Source: Setaria digitata (lineage: Eukaryota; Nematoda; Chromadorea; Rhabditida; Setariidae). Taken from it: a DNA stretch of 46,174 bases. Below are positions 26,301 through 36,493 of this stretch, in pieces. The stretch lies in assembly GCA_003640385.1 (NCBI GenBank), contig RCAB01000481.1, forward strand, positions 1 through 46,174, given 5' to 3'. Under the pieces are notes generated by a model. The model made no database searches, was not told where the DNA came from, and saw nothing but the letters and a program-made list of their open reading frames with translations. The translations under genes were made by a program, and so were the position numbers. How positions within the stretch are numbered: the stretch's first letter is position 1; each line of letters begins with the position of its first letter.

Positions 26301-27674
26301 AATAATAAATCCTTACAACATAACTTTTTTTTTCTCAAACTAAACAACGATTCACTCTCGATCCCCAATGTCACACGAACGCCTATTATCGGTTTCTTGT
26401 CAAACATCTATAAGTTGTTTTATGTATAACTGTTAACTTTTCACAAGTTAAGAGAATGTACGGACAATACTCCACCTAATATAAAGTAAGGAAAACAAGA
26501 AAAACCAAGTAACTTACCTTTGATATATGGTCACGGATTTCACTAACTTTACTTTGAATAATTTGCGAATTTTTCAAAGTTTCTTTTTCGATTAATTCCT
26601 AAAACATGCAATGATGCCTGATAACGATGTCAGGGTAGTAAAGGGAAAAAATTTCGAAAATGACAACACATTCTGCAGATGATGCCAAAAAAAAGTAACA
26701 AAACTCACAAATTTCCTCCTAGCTTCTTTTAAAGCTTCACTGTCATTTAAACTTCTCAACCTTTCATCCAATTGTCGCCTGTTTTCCTGGAAAAAAATTT
26801 CAGTTACGCAAGAAAAATGTGCGATTATGACAACGAATCATCCACAATTCAATCAACAAACGGAATTAACAAGGTGCCAGTGGGAATTAATAAATGACAG
26901 GTAGTAAAATGTAATTCAATTAATTAGTTGTTTCTGGTTAACATACCACACACTAATCGATATAACAAAAAAAAAAAACTTGTGGTAATGCGTAATATAA
27001 ATCAATGTAATGAAACATGATAAATAAAAAGGAAATTTACTTGCAGCTCCTTATTTTTCTCAAATTCTTCTCTTAAATTGTCCACCAAATTTTTCAGGAA
27101 ATTTCTAGATCTTGATTGCTGTTGTCCCTGTTGTGAGAAATACCGCACTAAGTCATATGATCCTTTGTGCTTTAAAGAAATGATAAATAAATATATTCAT
27201 TACAATATTATCATTTACCCCAAAATTTCTTTCATTTGATTACAGGTACAGTTAAAACACAGTCATTGTTTACTTTTTTAAAAATGCTATTAATATTCAT
27301 TCCAAACGATAAATGGATGAACTTTATTTAAACGAATCTTACAGTACGTTTTAACCTAAAATTTAAACTATCCAAAATAAAATGCTCTTGAAAACAATTC
27401 AAATTCACGCACATTTAGAATTACATCCTCTAAAGATGATTGATCTAATCACGAAAAATTTAAAGTTCGACTCTAGATTCTTGTATGTAAAAGTAAATCC
27501 TAAAAGTAACTTTTAAGGATAAAACTAAAAATAAATCCTAAAAGTAACCTGTATAAGTGTTAAATCAGATGACAATACTAAAGTCGGATAAAAAATATTG
27601 CCAGCAGACATAGACATATTCATTTGTCGTTGCAAACCCCATAATACCCGAGTAGTCCGTGTCATTTGCTTCAT
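23314..27674 (-). CDS. TIMM44: Mitochondrial import inner membrane translocase subunit TIM44, thirteen exons
   Basis: The peripheral matrix-side subunit that tethers mtHsp70 to the TIM23 channel in the import motor. Exons in transcript order: 27674-27549, 27169-27041, 26786-26709, 26598-26518, 26287-26138, 25835-25772, 25660-25597, 25296-25211, 25043-24951, 24628-24462, 24363-24271, 23860-23750, 23433-23314. Phases agree and give 453 aa, essentially the human length. The N-terminus is rich in Arg, Thr and Met with no acids, as in a matrix-targeting presequence. Residues about 60-190 are charged and helical (FLKNLVDNLREEFEKNKELQ, then EARRKFELIEKETL), matching the Hsp70/channel-binding half. 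The C-terminal Tim44 domain carries WKMRLDESDN, IIPNVLEAF, LKDWCHE, GKMMEQGPVIIITFQAYMV, VVEGDP, HHVWVMCRD and NPAVAWKVLE. Exon 8/9 was fixed by alignment: the junction gives YYNKILDWKM. Confidence 0.95.
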
Positions 27675-29137
27675 TGTTTTTCTCAAAATAACATTCAATT
27701 AACTAAACATAAATACAAATAATAATTTTTGCGAAAACTATACCATATGATACTTGAAATTTATGAACACTTTTTGGAAGTGACTCACAACATTTGACAC
27801 TGCAAATCAGTTAGGCTATCTGGCACACCAGAAGATACATGAAAGGACGGAAGAAACAGGAAGAGCTGAATAACCTCAAGCTCCACTTACACATTTCGTT
27901 CTTCTCCCCTTTCCCATTTAAACATATTTTCCCAAACTTTGCCCTCGGTACTTCCTTTGCAGAAATAATCCCTTGGTTTGAGACAAAGCAGGCAGGTTCA
28001 AGTACAAGTCGCGAATGTGGGGCAGTTTGTGAGTATGAAGTGTCGTGCACTCGTCACGTGGCTTACGTTTGCCACGCAAGCAGCATATGTCATATTCCCA
28101 AAGGAATGCTTTCGTATGAATATCCAAAGCACACGAAAAGATACATTAACGGTGCTGGAGAGTCGCTAGATAAGTTAGCATCTGTTAACTCATCACTGGC
28201 CAATAGAATTTACCAGGTCTTTCCATCGTTTCGCCAGGTTCGTAGTAGAGTTAACAGGATAGCTGTCATCAGTAGCGTTCATGAGTAGGATGAGGTTTGT
28301 AAAATGTATTAGGTTCTGCAGTACTTTGGTGCTACCTAGCCGTTAGCACTTGCATAACGTCTTGACGATGTCTAATTTTTCTAAGCAGACTCATAAATAA
28401 AAAGCAGCAGAAATTTTATTTGAAAGGAATTCATTTTATAAGAAATGACACTCCAGAACTGTTCAGAAGTACCTGTCAGAAGCCAACATTAAACAGCTAG
28501 TCAGAATCCAGGTAATTCATAAAAAAATCGAGAAAGAAAACAGGTAAGAAGTACAACAAAGAAACGATTTAACAAGAATATTTAATGAAAATAAGAATTT
28601 CATTCGAAGTCCGGTGATGGATTTAAGTTCCCAAAACACTGCACGAAATGAAAACGATGTCGGCAACAGATGGATATGCATCAATGTTAACTGTGTATCG
28701 ATTCTTTTCTGAAATGAATCTCTCCTATGTCATGAGTTCAAAGCACCGATGCAAAATTTAGGCAGTGCGTTCTTTTCTCTTTTTAAATAGAAGAAAGATG
28801 TGAGGGAATTCACGAGTTCGCTGTAAGTGAAGAGTTAAAACAAAAAGCTGGGCAGTAACGCAATGGATGGTAAAATAAAATCTTAAGAAGGGAGAACTCT
28901 TCAGCAAGTTTCAAACATAGAGTTAATGATGCCGCTCTGTCAGGAATTATGATACTCGGATTCTATTTCGTTTATCTGATTTCTAATTTATTAAAAGCAA
29001 TCAATTACGTTAATCTTTCTCAATGTTCAAATAGGAGCTTAAATGAGAAAAAGGGGAAAAGCAGATCCCTTTCGACGCAACATTTTGGTCGTATCCTCAA
29101 AAAAAGGAGAATCAATTTAATTAATCACAAATTTTTA
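27675..29137. other. TIM44 upstream region and gap to the DHHC gene
   Basis: Contains the TIM44 promoter (27.68-28.4 kb), which is more GC-rich than its surroundings and therefore open in several frames. The longest is 27839-28288 on the plus strand; its second half, from an ATG at 28106, is somewhat protein-like and ends near donor-like AG/GT sites at 28219 and 28234, but I found no partner exon. A frame at about 29034-29145 (plus) follows an acceptor-like AATAG and is basic and Ser-rich; also unsupported. Confidence 0.45.
28053..28062. promoter_or_regulatory. E-box palindrome upstream of TIM44
   Basis: CACGTG at 28055-28060, in the context GTCACGTGGC, lies about 380 bp upstream of the TIM44 start codon in its GC-richer promoter region. 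Such sites bind bHLH factors (Myc/Max-like, TFEB/HLH-30-like). A single occurrence is weak evidence of function. Confidence 0.35.
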
Positions 29138-32033
29138 TTACCCTAAAACAATTTCATATGATCGTCGTTCTAAACCATCAGTTGCTCTATGACTTTTCAC
29201 TACCACAATCGGTTCAGGCTCAACAATACCTCTTCGGTCAATTAAACTGAAAAAAAAAAATTTCTTTTAGAGCTGCACTTTAATAGGTCTTTCACTTCTA
29301 ATAGCATAAAGTTTCCTTTTCCTCACTTTCAGAATTTTTAACAGCGAGATAATTATTTTTAGAAATGTTCCAACAAATTTCTGTGTGGTCGGCTTTCATT
29401 CTCATAGTTAGATTACTTCTTACTATTTTCTATTATCTTTCGCTCGAATATTGAATATAATTTATGATATTAAGCGTTATGTCAAGAAGTTTAGCTACGT
29501 TAACAAACAAAGCAAATATATCACAAACCTAGGAGATTCCGGGGCACAAAGTGTTCGAAAACAATTGGAAAATATGGAACCAGTAGCATATGGGTTTTGT
29601 ATATGTGGCAATCGTTTCGAGTTAAATGTTCCTTTGATATCTTCATTCGTTGTTTGATTGGTTGATAGCAGATATGTGTGAAAACCAGAAAGACCAAATA
29701 TTGACCATATTGAGAAAAAACAAACTAAAGCAATTATAAGCGATATGGGACTTTGTCTTACTGCGCCCAAAAACGCTTTCTCCCTTTGGGACACTGCAAT
29801 AGAAAAAAATACGCTTTCTAACACTGTCAGTTATAAAATAGAAGAAACTGTACTGTACAACTTTGTTAAATATATATAAAATTTCAAGAAGAAATTGAAT
29901 CTTTAGGTTAATGGGAACAAACTACCTATAAATACAATGTTTACATCTGTTCTTACATAAAATCTGATGCGAAAATCAGAGTGTCAAAAGATAACAGAAT
30001 GGCTTCAAACAATATTTTATTCCCATATAAAAGAAACAATAAAAAATATAGTTATATGCTGAATGGAAAAACTGGATGGGTCGATCAGCGAAAAATCTAA
30101 TCGTTATAGTCAACGAAATGAAGACTCAGCAGTGAAAATTTTTTCTAGATCCTATGAAGAAATTTGAGAATGAATCTAGCTTGCTTAGTCATAAAAACCA
30201 AAACAAGCTAATCCGACAGAGCAAAATGCACGGGGGAAGCAAGACATATTTAGGAAGGAAATGAAATTAGCAAACGATCCGTACTGTTTTAATCCCCACT
30301 TTAGCAATTATGGCTTCGATGGATTGTATTTAAAATGGCAATTTATTTTATCAGCATATATATTACACGGACGATACTCTTATCAGTGATAACCAAAAAC
30401 TTACAAATGACAAGATGAAGACATACACATGCAAATATAAACAGCGTTAGCATTGTGAGTGATACAATAAAAAAGTAGAAATGCCGATAATTTCGTTTTC
30501 CAACACAGTTACCGACCCATGGGCCTGTAAAATAAATTGTTCAAGGTACAATAATTTTAAATTAAAATTAGTTACATTACAAAACGATGTTGTGTGTCAG
30601 CGTGATGGTCAGAAGTTTCAGGAGAGATTGCACAAAAACTGTTCATCAGCTAATCACTGCTTTTTACAAAAATGTGACCCTATTCAAATTTTCAAGTAAC
30701 AATGGTAGGAAAAATCAAATTTCTTTTTATTAAATAAAATTCAATAGTGTACTAACAGTGATGATCGAAGTTTAGGATGCAATTGTTGCATACGGAACAG
30801 TGAGAAGAGCGTGGTGGACGAAATAACCGACAGGTGAAGCAATATTTCAACTTAATCAGTTGCCCGTTGATGCGTACTGCTTTGGTACGAGGTGGTGCAC
30901 GTATGGCTTCTGACATATGACTACACTCTTAAAAAAAGTTCTATTAGTGTAGGCCAGAAACATTCATCAAAATGTATTTAATTGTAACTACCACTTGTGT
31001 TAAAATTCAAAATCAAAAATGCTTTGTAACAGGAGTAACGAAAAGTACTGTTTAGCAAGAAGAAGCCTAGAAATTTAAACCATTTTAGGTTCAGCCACTA
31101 ACCGAATTAGGTAGCTCGAAAGTCAAGACTATGTATTAAAAAATCAATTACTACTAAGTGAAAAGTCAGTGCATTTTTAAAAACTTTAGAAAGGAATACC
31201 CGCAGCATTTTGTCGATCAAGCTCGACAGCTTCAAAATTTGTTGCCTTTGGTAATATGCCCGGATCAGAAAATGATGTCTTGAACAAATTAACTAGCACA
31301 AGGCACAATAATATTCCCGCAACTATTGGAAGAACCGGTGAAACATTCCAAAATAAATACGGTGCGCTGCAAACACCGTAACCAAAAATGTGAAATACAT
31401 AAACAATGAAATTACACCGTGCAAAAAATACTGAAAAAATTTTTTTAGAAGTAGGCTCCAAACCGTATTACAATCTACTTACAACCATAATTCGTATGCA
31501 TAGTTGTAATTACTATAGTACAACAAAAGTAAAACCTTGTTCTTGTTTCTTGAAACCAAATACTTTATTAGCACCATCTCAAACTTCAGCCTGTTCTCCA
31601 ACTGTTAGAAATAAGATTGAGTTTGGTAGAACTAATTTAAGGTCAGTTAAAAAAAAAAATCCGAAAAACCAAGAAATAGTATGGAGATAAACATACATAA
31701 AAATAGCACTTCATTTCCTATCTTATTCTTCTCCCATCTTAACAGACATTTTGAATCTATATTCTTCCAGCTTTTCCCTAACGCACACCTGTCTCTGTCA
31801 CATTAAAAATTTATGTTAAAAAAAAAAAGCAAAACCGACTCAAAAACAAAAAATAGACCCATCGTTCCAGCGATAACCATCAAAGTAAAGAGAAAGATAG
31901 AACTTTGTTTTGCCATAATGATCCGACCATCGCACCAGAATTGATTCCGACCCTGATGATATCGCCATTTTCGTGTTCCAATTTTAGCCACTGGTGGCTC
32001 ATTTATTTCACACACCAAACCCAAACTATTCAT
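29138..32033 (-). CDS. DHHC palmitoyltransferase (ZDHHC9/14/18 group), six exons
   Basis: A four-TM enzyme that S-acylates cysteines of Golgi and plasma-membrane proteins. Exons in transcript order: first exon to 31840 (acceptor after 32054; ATG at 32033), 31366-31200, 30909-30757, 30524-30405, 29793-29529, 29246-29138; about 335 aa, similar to human ZDHHC9. Landmarks: [29 protein letters not shown], the Cys-rich [16 protein letters not shown] and CNNCILNF, then [16 protein letters not shown], the TTxE motif ([10 protein letters not shown]), NPY, and LIDRRG near the end, which points to the 9/14/18 branch. The catalytic Cys codon is split by the intron 30525-30756 in phase 1. The message leader after the 32055 acceptor carries an out-of-frame ATG (32050) whose 6-codon frame ends overlapping the chosen start. 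An AATAAA on the minus strand overlaps the stop codon. An upstream exon cannot be excluded. Confidence 0.92.
31447..31678 (+). other. Possible 5' exon of the gene ending at 32931, inside a DHHC intron
   Basis: Plus-strand frame opened by a good acceptor (TTTTTTTAG at 31446), with an in-frame ATG at 31496 and protein-like content ([24 protein letters not shown]). Two donors exist: GTCAGT after 31641 (phase 2) and GTATGG after 31678 (phase 0). Only the second keeps frame with the exon at 32128; the first instead joins an acceptor at 31745 and leads to a stop at 31803. The gene structure is unresolved. Confidence 0.3.
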
Positions 32034-32127
32034 AGGCCCTCGTCGGGCATTTTCCTGTTTTATTATCATAATAAATAAAACATCAAACAATGAACTGTTT
32101 GTATTATACCATTTTTCTTATTCCCAG

Positions 32128-32931
32128 TTTTATTATTATATTTTTCTCTCAAATCATAAACAATCAAATCTCACACCTCAACTCGAAGCGCTGAATGGAC
32201 TTGGTGGACAGCTTGATCACCAAACTCTACTCAGTGTCGCTGACGATATCGACTACGCACAATATTCTAATGATACATGTGTAAGACTAGCACTAATAGC
32301 GCACGATCAAAAAGAAATTGCCAGAAAACTTCACTTATAGGTTATCCTTCCTTATGAAAATAATTCCCCTAATTTAATCACATAAAATAAGCTTCAAATT
32401 CTGAGAAACTTTCAAGATTAAAAAACTTTAAATCCTGCATAATAACAGTAACAAACCTGATACTGTTTCATATGCTGACAGTAATCCTACCTTTCGTAAT
32501 AAATTTCAAAATAGTACAATTTTACGAAATGAGCAGTGCAAAGAAGCACAAAACCCATTCCTCCTATATCCCCACATCATCATTTACCTGAAAATAGCAA
32601 ATTCTACTTTTCTTTAAATTCCAAAAGAAAGAAGTAAAAATTCGGAATAACACTGATCTATGGATTTCCTCCTAACATACGAATTTTCTATTCTAAGCAG
32701 CACCCAGCAGATCCTTCCTTCAGTCCACAAAAATTCATTGATACGAAGAATCAGATAAATCAGTTTAGAAGATTTCAAGAAATGTTCGAAATGGGAGATT
32801 GGGCCAGTGAAGAAGATAAGAAACGTCAAAATTTAAGAACTATTCATGAACGAACTCCTTCTAGCCACAATTCATCCCACAATAGTTCACAATTCACGGA
32901 CCGTGAAATCTTTCTGGAGTCATCTTCGTAG
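32128..32931 (+). CDS. 3' exons of an unrecognised gene upstream of NME6 (5' end unresolved)
   Basis: Two exons, 32128-32280 and 32701-32931, joined phase 0 by an intron with GTAAGA and CTAAGCAG ends; stop TAG at 32929. The second exon (77 codons) is clearly protein-like and charged (FIDTKNQINQFRRFQEMFEM, GDWASEEDKKRQN), ending in a Ser/His/Asn-rich tail. The first exon reads LEALNGLGGQLDHQTLLSVA and then DDIDYAQYSND. I recognise no family. The first exon lacks an ATG in this frame, so an upstream exon is needed; its acceptor could be 32127 (TTCCCAG) or, less likely, 32188. Another frame from an ATG at 32195 could join the last exon in phase 0 and is an alternative start. The reading frame also runs on past 32280 to a stop at 32340 if the intron is retained. 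It starts within 80 bp of the DHHC gene's first exon on the other strand, and its stop is 212 bp before NME6, an operon-like spacing. Confidence 0.55.
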
Positions 32932-33143
32932 CTTCGATTATCTCTGTCCAGCTTCTTTTTTTCCTGTTGTTTTCGGTATTGGGGGTGTTGCTGTCGTGAT
33001 GAATTTCAGATTGCGAGTTGCGTCAGGATTTAGTAAGTTTCTTGGCTCTTCTGCCTTCTCAAAGTGGATTCGGATATTGCTTGGATGTGGGATTTTGACT
33101 GGAAATGCTAAAGGTTGGTGGTTAAGAAAAAGGCTTATGCACA

Positions 33144-35780
33144 ATGCTTTCAACAACATTTGCAATGATAAAACCAGAAGCTGTCGCTACCCCACATATC
33201 ACTAAGGTTGTTTTCTTTTTCCTGTACTGTTCTTAATCGGCATAAGGACGATTAGCCATGAGAGCAATCACTCTTCCGTGACACTAGAATTTACCATCGT
33301 TTTGTTTTCGTTAAATTATGGTGGAGGTATGAAGATTTGAATTTCTAGCTGCTTCATTTCATCTACTAATTTAGATTTCTTTTTCGAAACTATTGATTAT
33401 CATCAGTAAAAAGCAATTTTCGAACATTTCTTTGTTAAATAAGTTATTGAGCATCGATGTCAAAGTTATATTTCTTGAAAAAATTTAGAAAATGTGACAA
33501 TGTTATCGGTATTGCAATCTATTGATTTGAACCTAAAGCACAAAAACTATTGCTTTTTGTGCTTTAGGTTCAGCTACATACAGATGTGTATATAGGCTAT
33601 ATATAACTCATGTAAACTTATTAAGAAACTAAACATGAATATCTTTTACATCAGTTGGTTTCTTAAGGTTATTTGGGATGAAATTCTGACAAATGGCCTG
33701 GAAATTGTAGGAGCGAAAAGAATATGTATGAGTAGAGACATTGCTAAAAAACTATATTCCGTACATCAAAGTAAGCTTTTTTGGTCACTAAATATCTTAT
33801 AAGTGTGATATTTATATTTGGTAAATAGAAAGTGTTAAAGTAGTGGAATAATGAAATACTTAAACAAATGGAATGATTAATCACTAAATTCTATTTTGCG
33901 GAAAAAATTTGGTAGGTTGAAATCGTGGCATTTGGTAGGTTGAAATCGTGGCATTTGGTGCAGAAATGATCTTACTAAGTGCTTGGATTATACCATACTA
34001 AAAAATAAATACAATAATATGGTGCTAAAATTGAAAGCCAGGGAAAAAGACGCATTGTGCGGTTTAATAACTTTTAGTGTTAAAATTTTGGAAACTAGAA
34101 ACAGTGTGGAACTATTCGAGAAAATATAAAGATTCAAAACTTATCAGTGTTATATTTCTGTTGAACACATCTTTCTTTTGTAATATTTTGTAAATTATAC
34201 CTTATTCAATTGCTTCGTATCTAATAATTTCCGTGCAACTATCAAAGTCCTCAATGTTTTCAATTTTTGGTATTAATAAGGAAATGATTTGCTAGCTTAG
34301 TAGTAAAGGAGCAAAAAAGGAACGATAAAAAACGGTAATTAAGGCTTCATTAGTCACTGTTTGTTAGATTGAAGCTGATAAAGCAGTTACCGGTTGCACA
34401 CGTCATCATTGACACGTTATTTTCAAAAGGTGTTTCTTTTTTTCTGGTTTGCGCGAACGAATTTAAATATTTTGTAAACGCTGTTAAAAATTGGTTAACA
34501 AGATTCATTTCCAATACTGTTGCTTTAACAAAGATCTGGACGATTTCTTTTCAGTTTCTATTCTGAATTTTCAAAATATTTTCAATATATAGCTTCAATC
34601 GTTTCAAAGTTCATTATCAATTTTCTATGTCATTATTCATATTTAGCCATAATTTTGCTATTTTTTTTTATTTTTTTATTCATTTTATTGCACGACTTAA
34701 AATATTAATTCTTAATTCGTTATTCATAATAATCGATATTCATGTGTGACGGCAAGTCACACATGAATATCACACTATATAGTGGTAACATTGTGGAAGT
34801 AGAAAATATGAAAATGAAAGTCAAGGACTGAAAACATTCTGTACTTCTAAGAAACGGATCAATTAAGCGGAAAATTGGATTTTTTAAAAGTTACATATTT
34901 AGCAGCTTTCGATTATGTATTGGTACGTTTTAACTAAAATTTCTGCCCAGTTTCAGCAAAGGAAATTTTTTGTTGTATCTTCCCTTGTCATTTTTTTTTT
35001 TTTTTTTCATCTGTCTAAGTTACAGCCGATTTAATTTGCAGAAAAATTTTTCTACGAGCGACTTATCCAACATGTCACCAGGTGAGTATTTAAAATTTGA
35101 AAAAGGAAGAGTTAAAAGTGGCAAAAAGAAAAGAAAGCCTTGTTTAAACAGTGCAGGTATATAAGTCACGATTGATAATGGCAGCAGCGCATTTCATAGT
35201 GTAGTTAGAACTTGAAAAGGTACAAATCAACAGTGAAATAATATGTTGCTTAGTATGCGATGATAACATTTTATTAAAAGTTTTGTGCATCTCTTCATCA
35301 ATTTACTGACAGATGCCGGTGGTCTATATCGCAATAAGTTGCTTTAGACGTTCAAAAATGTTGTGCATGTTAAATAAATATTTGGATCGAGATTATTGAA
35401 CTTATCAGCCAGACGAACCAGCAAAAAAATTGAAAGAACTGATTTGATTGTGGAACTATAAGTTCAATTCATTAGGAATGATAAATATGTTGTTTTCCTT
35501 TTTGAAATGTCATAAATTCAGCGGACCGGTGATAGTGATGAAGCTTCAATGTGCAACGGGTAGTGCGATCGAAAGGTGGCGTATGCTGATGGGACCGTCG
35601 AAAATGTTACGAACATTTCAACCACAAAGTGGTTCATCATTGCGGGCTCGTTTTGCACTTTCCGATACACGTAATTTCGTACATGGAGCCGATTCAAGGC
35701 AAGCTGCCAACTATGAATTGAGTTTATTTGCACCATTTCCGAAAATTCCTCTTCAAAATATGCTACCAAAAAGCAGTTGA
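33144..35780 (+). CDS. NME6: Nucleoside diphosphate kinase 6-like protein, four exons
   Basis: NDPK-fold protein of group II; NME6 members are mitochondrial or cytosolic and often have weak kinase activity. Exons: 33144-33206, 33668-33770, 35042-35081, 35522-35780; phases 0, 1, 2 agree and give 154 aa. A stop 21 bp upstream in frame fixes the ATG. Landmarks: FAMIKPEAVATP at the N-terminus (the NDK IKPD strand), KKFFYERLIQHVTSGPVIVM, ERWRMLMGPSKM, SLRARFALSDTRNFVHGADS. H123 is the phosphohistidine position. The usual HGSD is HGAD here (A125). The C-terminus is shorter than in vertebrate NME6 by about 30 residues. AATAAA at 35881 lies 100 bp after the stop, inside the opposite-strand gene. Introns 1 and 2 contain long perfect hairpins. 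The upstream gene ends 212 bp before the start, so the two may be co-transcribed. Confidence 0.9.
33528..33572. repeat. 19-bp perfect hairpin with 7-nt loop, NME6 intron 1
   Basis: 33528-33546 and 33554-33572 are exact reverse complements with a 7-base loop (CTATTGC). Arms begin TGAACCTAAAGC. Too perfect and slightly short for a typical microRNA precursor, but transcribed in the NME6 pre-mRNA if that gene is expressed. Confidence 0.75.
33908..33959. repeat. Tandem 23-bp duplication, NME6 intron 2
   Basis: A 23-bp unit starting TTTGGTAGGTTG occurs exactly twice head to tail (33908-33930, 33931-33953), followed by a 6-base partial third copy. Probably a recent slippage duplication. Confidence 0.8.
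34735..34771. repeat. 16-bp perfect hairpin with 5-nt loop, NME6 intron 2
   Basis: 34735-34750 and 34756-34771 are exact reverse complements around GGCAA. The arms start GATATTCATGTG. Sequence unrelated to the hairpin in intron 1. Confidence 0.75.
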
Positions 35781-36493
35781 TGGAGTGGGCGTTTGTGTAT
35801 TTCCATTACGAATGTTGTTATCTTTCAGTTGCTCCTTAGTAACTTGAACAGGGCTGGAATTGTTAAGAAGAAGTTCACAAAATAAAAGCAAGGCATTGTT
35901 TCGAGGTGTGAAAAGCATTGTAAGCTTGGCAGAAGACCAATATCCTTCTTTAGAGAGCAGTTCGGCAGTAAGGAGTATTGTTTCAACGAACTGTTGTTGA
36001 GTGTGAATCATTGTAAATCTAACAAAGCACTGCTTGTCGTTCTGGACCTCAGAGTTTGACAGTTTTTTCTGTAATGAATTACTCGTGACTAGACTTGGAG
36101 AATCAAACTTTCTAAAGTGAAGAAACAGTATAGTTAAGTTAAAAGTTTGGTCAGTACTTAATCTTAGAATTTTATTTAGTAAACTTTCTCTTTTATCGTT
36201 TAGGAGCTTTCTTGAGAAAGCTGTCTGGGAAATGCTTTCTTATTTTTCTTGCATTTGTATAACATGCAGGTGAATTTATTGCTCAAACCTCACCCATTTG
36301 TTCCTACCCATCCTCCAACTCTCATCATTTCTTTACCTGAATCATGAACAAAGATAAGCAAGAAGCGGAAGAGGAAAAGATGAAAATAGGAAAGGTTGGG
36401 GAATGAATAGTCGAATTGCCTTGGGCGGTACCTCGTGAGTGGTGGTTCTTTGATTTGCATGTGTTTACTGATGTTGTATTCTTGTGGAGCCAT
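35763..36493 (-). CDS. Unrecognised two-exon gene, convergent with and overlapping NME6
   Basis: Exon 1 36493-36432 (20 codons plus 2 bases) and exon 2 36111-35763 (116 codons), joined in phase 2 with GTACCG donor and CTTTAG acceptor; 136 aa in total. Exon 2 is one long open frame with balanced, protein-like composition (CFVRFTMIHTQQQFVETI, then LLTAELLSKEGYWSSAKLTM, LLLFCELLLNN) predicted to be helical, followed by a polar tail rich in Asn, Thr and Pro. I recognise no family; the central helical pair vaguely resembles a TPR-like hairpin, which is weak. Its stop (TAG at 35763-35765) lies inside the last NME6 exon, so the two coding regions share 18 bp tail to tail. A minus-strand AATAAA (35723-35728), 35 bp beyond the stop, also lies in NME6 coding sequence. 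Confidence 0.65.

Noticed and set aside
27839..28288. 149-codon open frame upstream of TIM44.
   Set aside because: Other frames on both strands are open here too, as expected from higher GC in a promoter region; no motif and no partner exon. The part after 28106 remains a weak candidate.
30573..30697. Plus-strand Cys-containing frame inside a DHHC intron.
   Set aside because: Has an acceptor and a weak donor, but no start or frame-compatible partner; likely chance.
32281..32340. Continuation of the unknown gene's frame into its intron reads LALIAHDQKE, similar to the N-terminus of bacterial methylglyoxal synthases.
   Set aside because: Only about ten residues match, nothing before or after resembles that enzyme, and a strong GTAAGA donor precedes it. 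Treated as coincidence, though a retained-intron isoform is possible.
32846..33205. 119-codon plus-strand frame between the unknown gene and NME6.
   Set aside because: It overlaps the last exon of the unknown gene and NME6 exon 1 in a different frame; both of those have better evidence.
33104..33234. Minus-strand frame that looks like a basic stretch plus a membrane helix.
   Set aside because: It is the reverse complement of NME6 exon 1, whose IKPEAV motif and phase-matched splicing are convincing; the membrane-like reading is a shadow.
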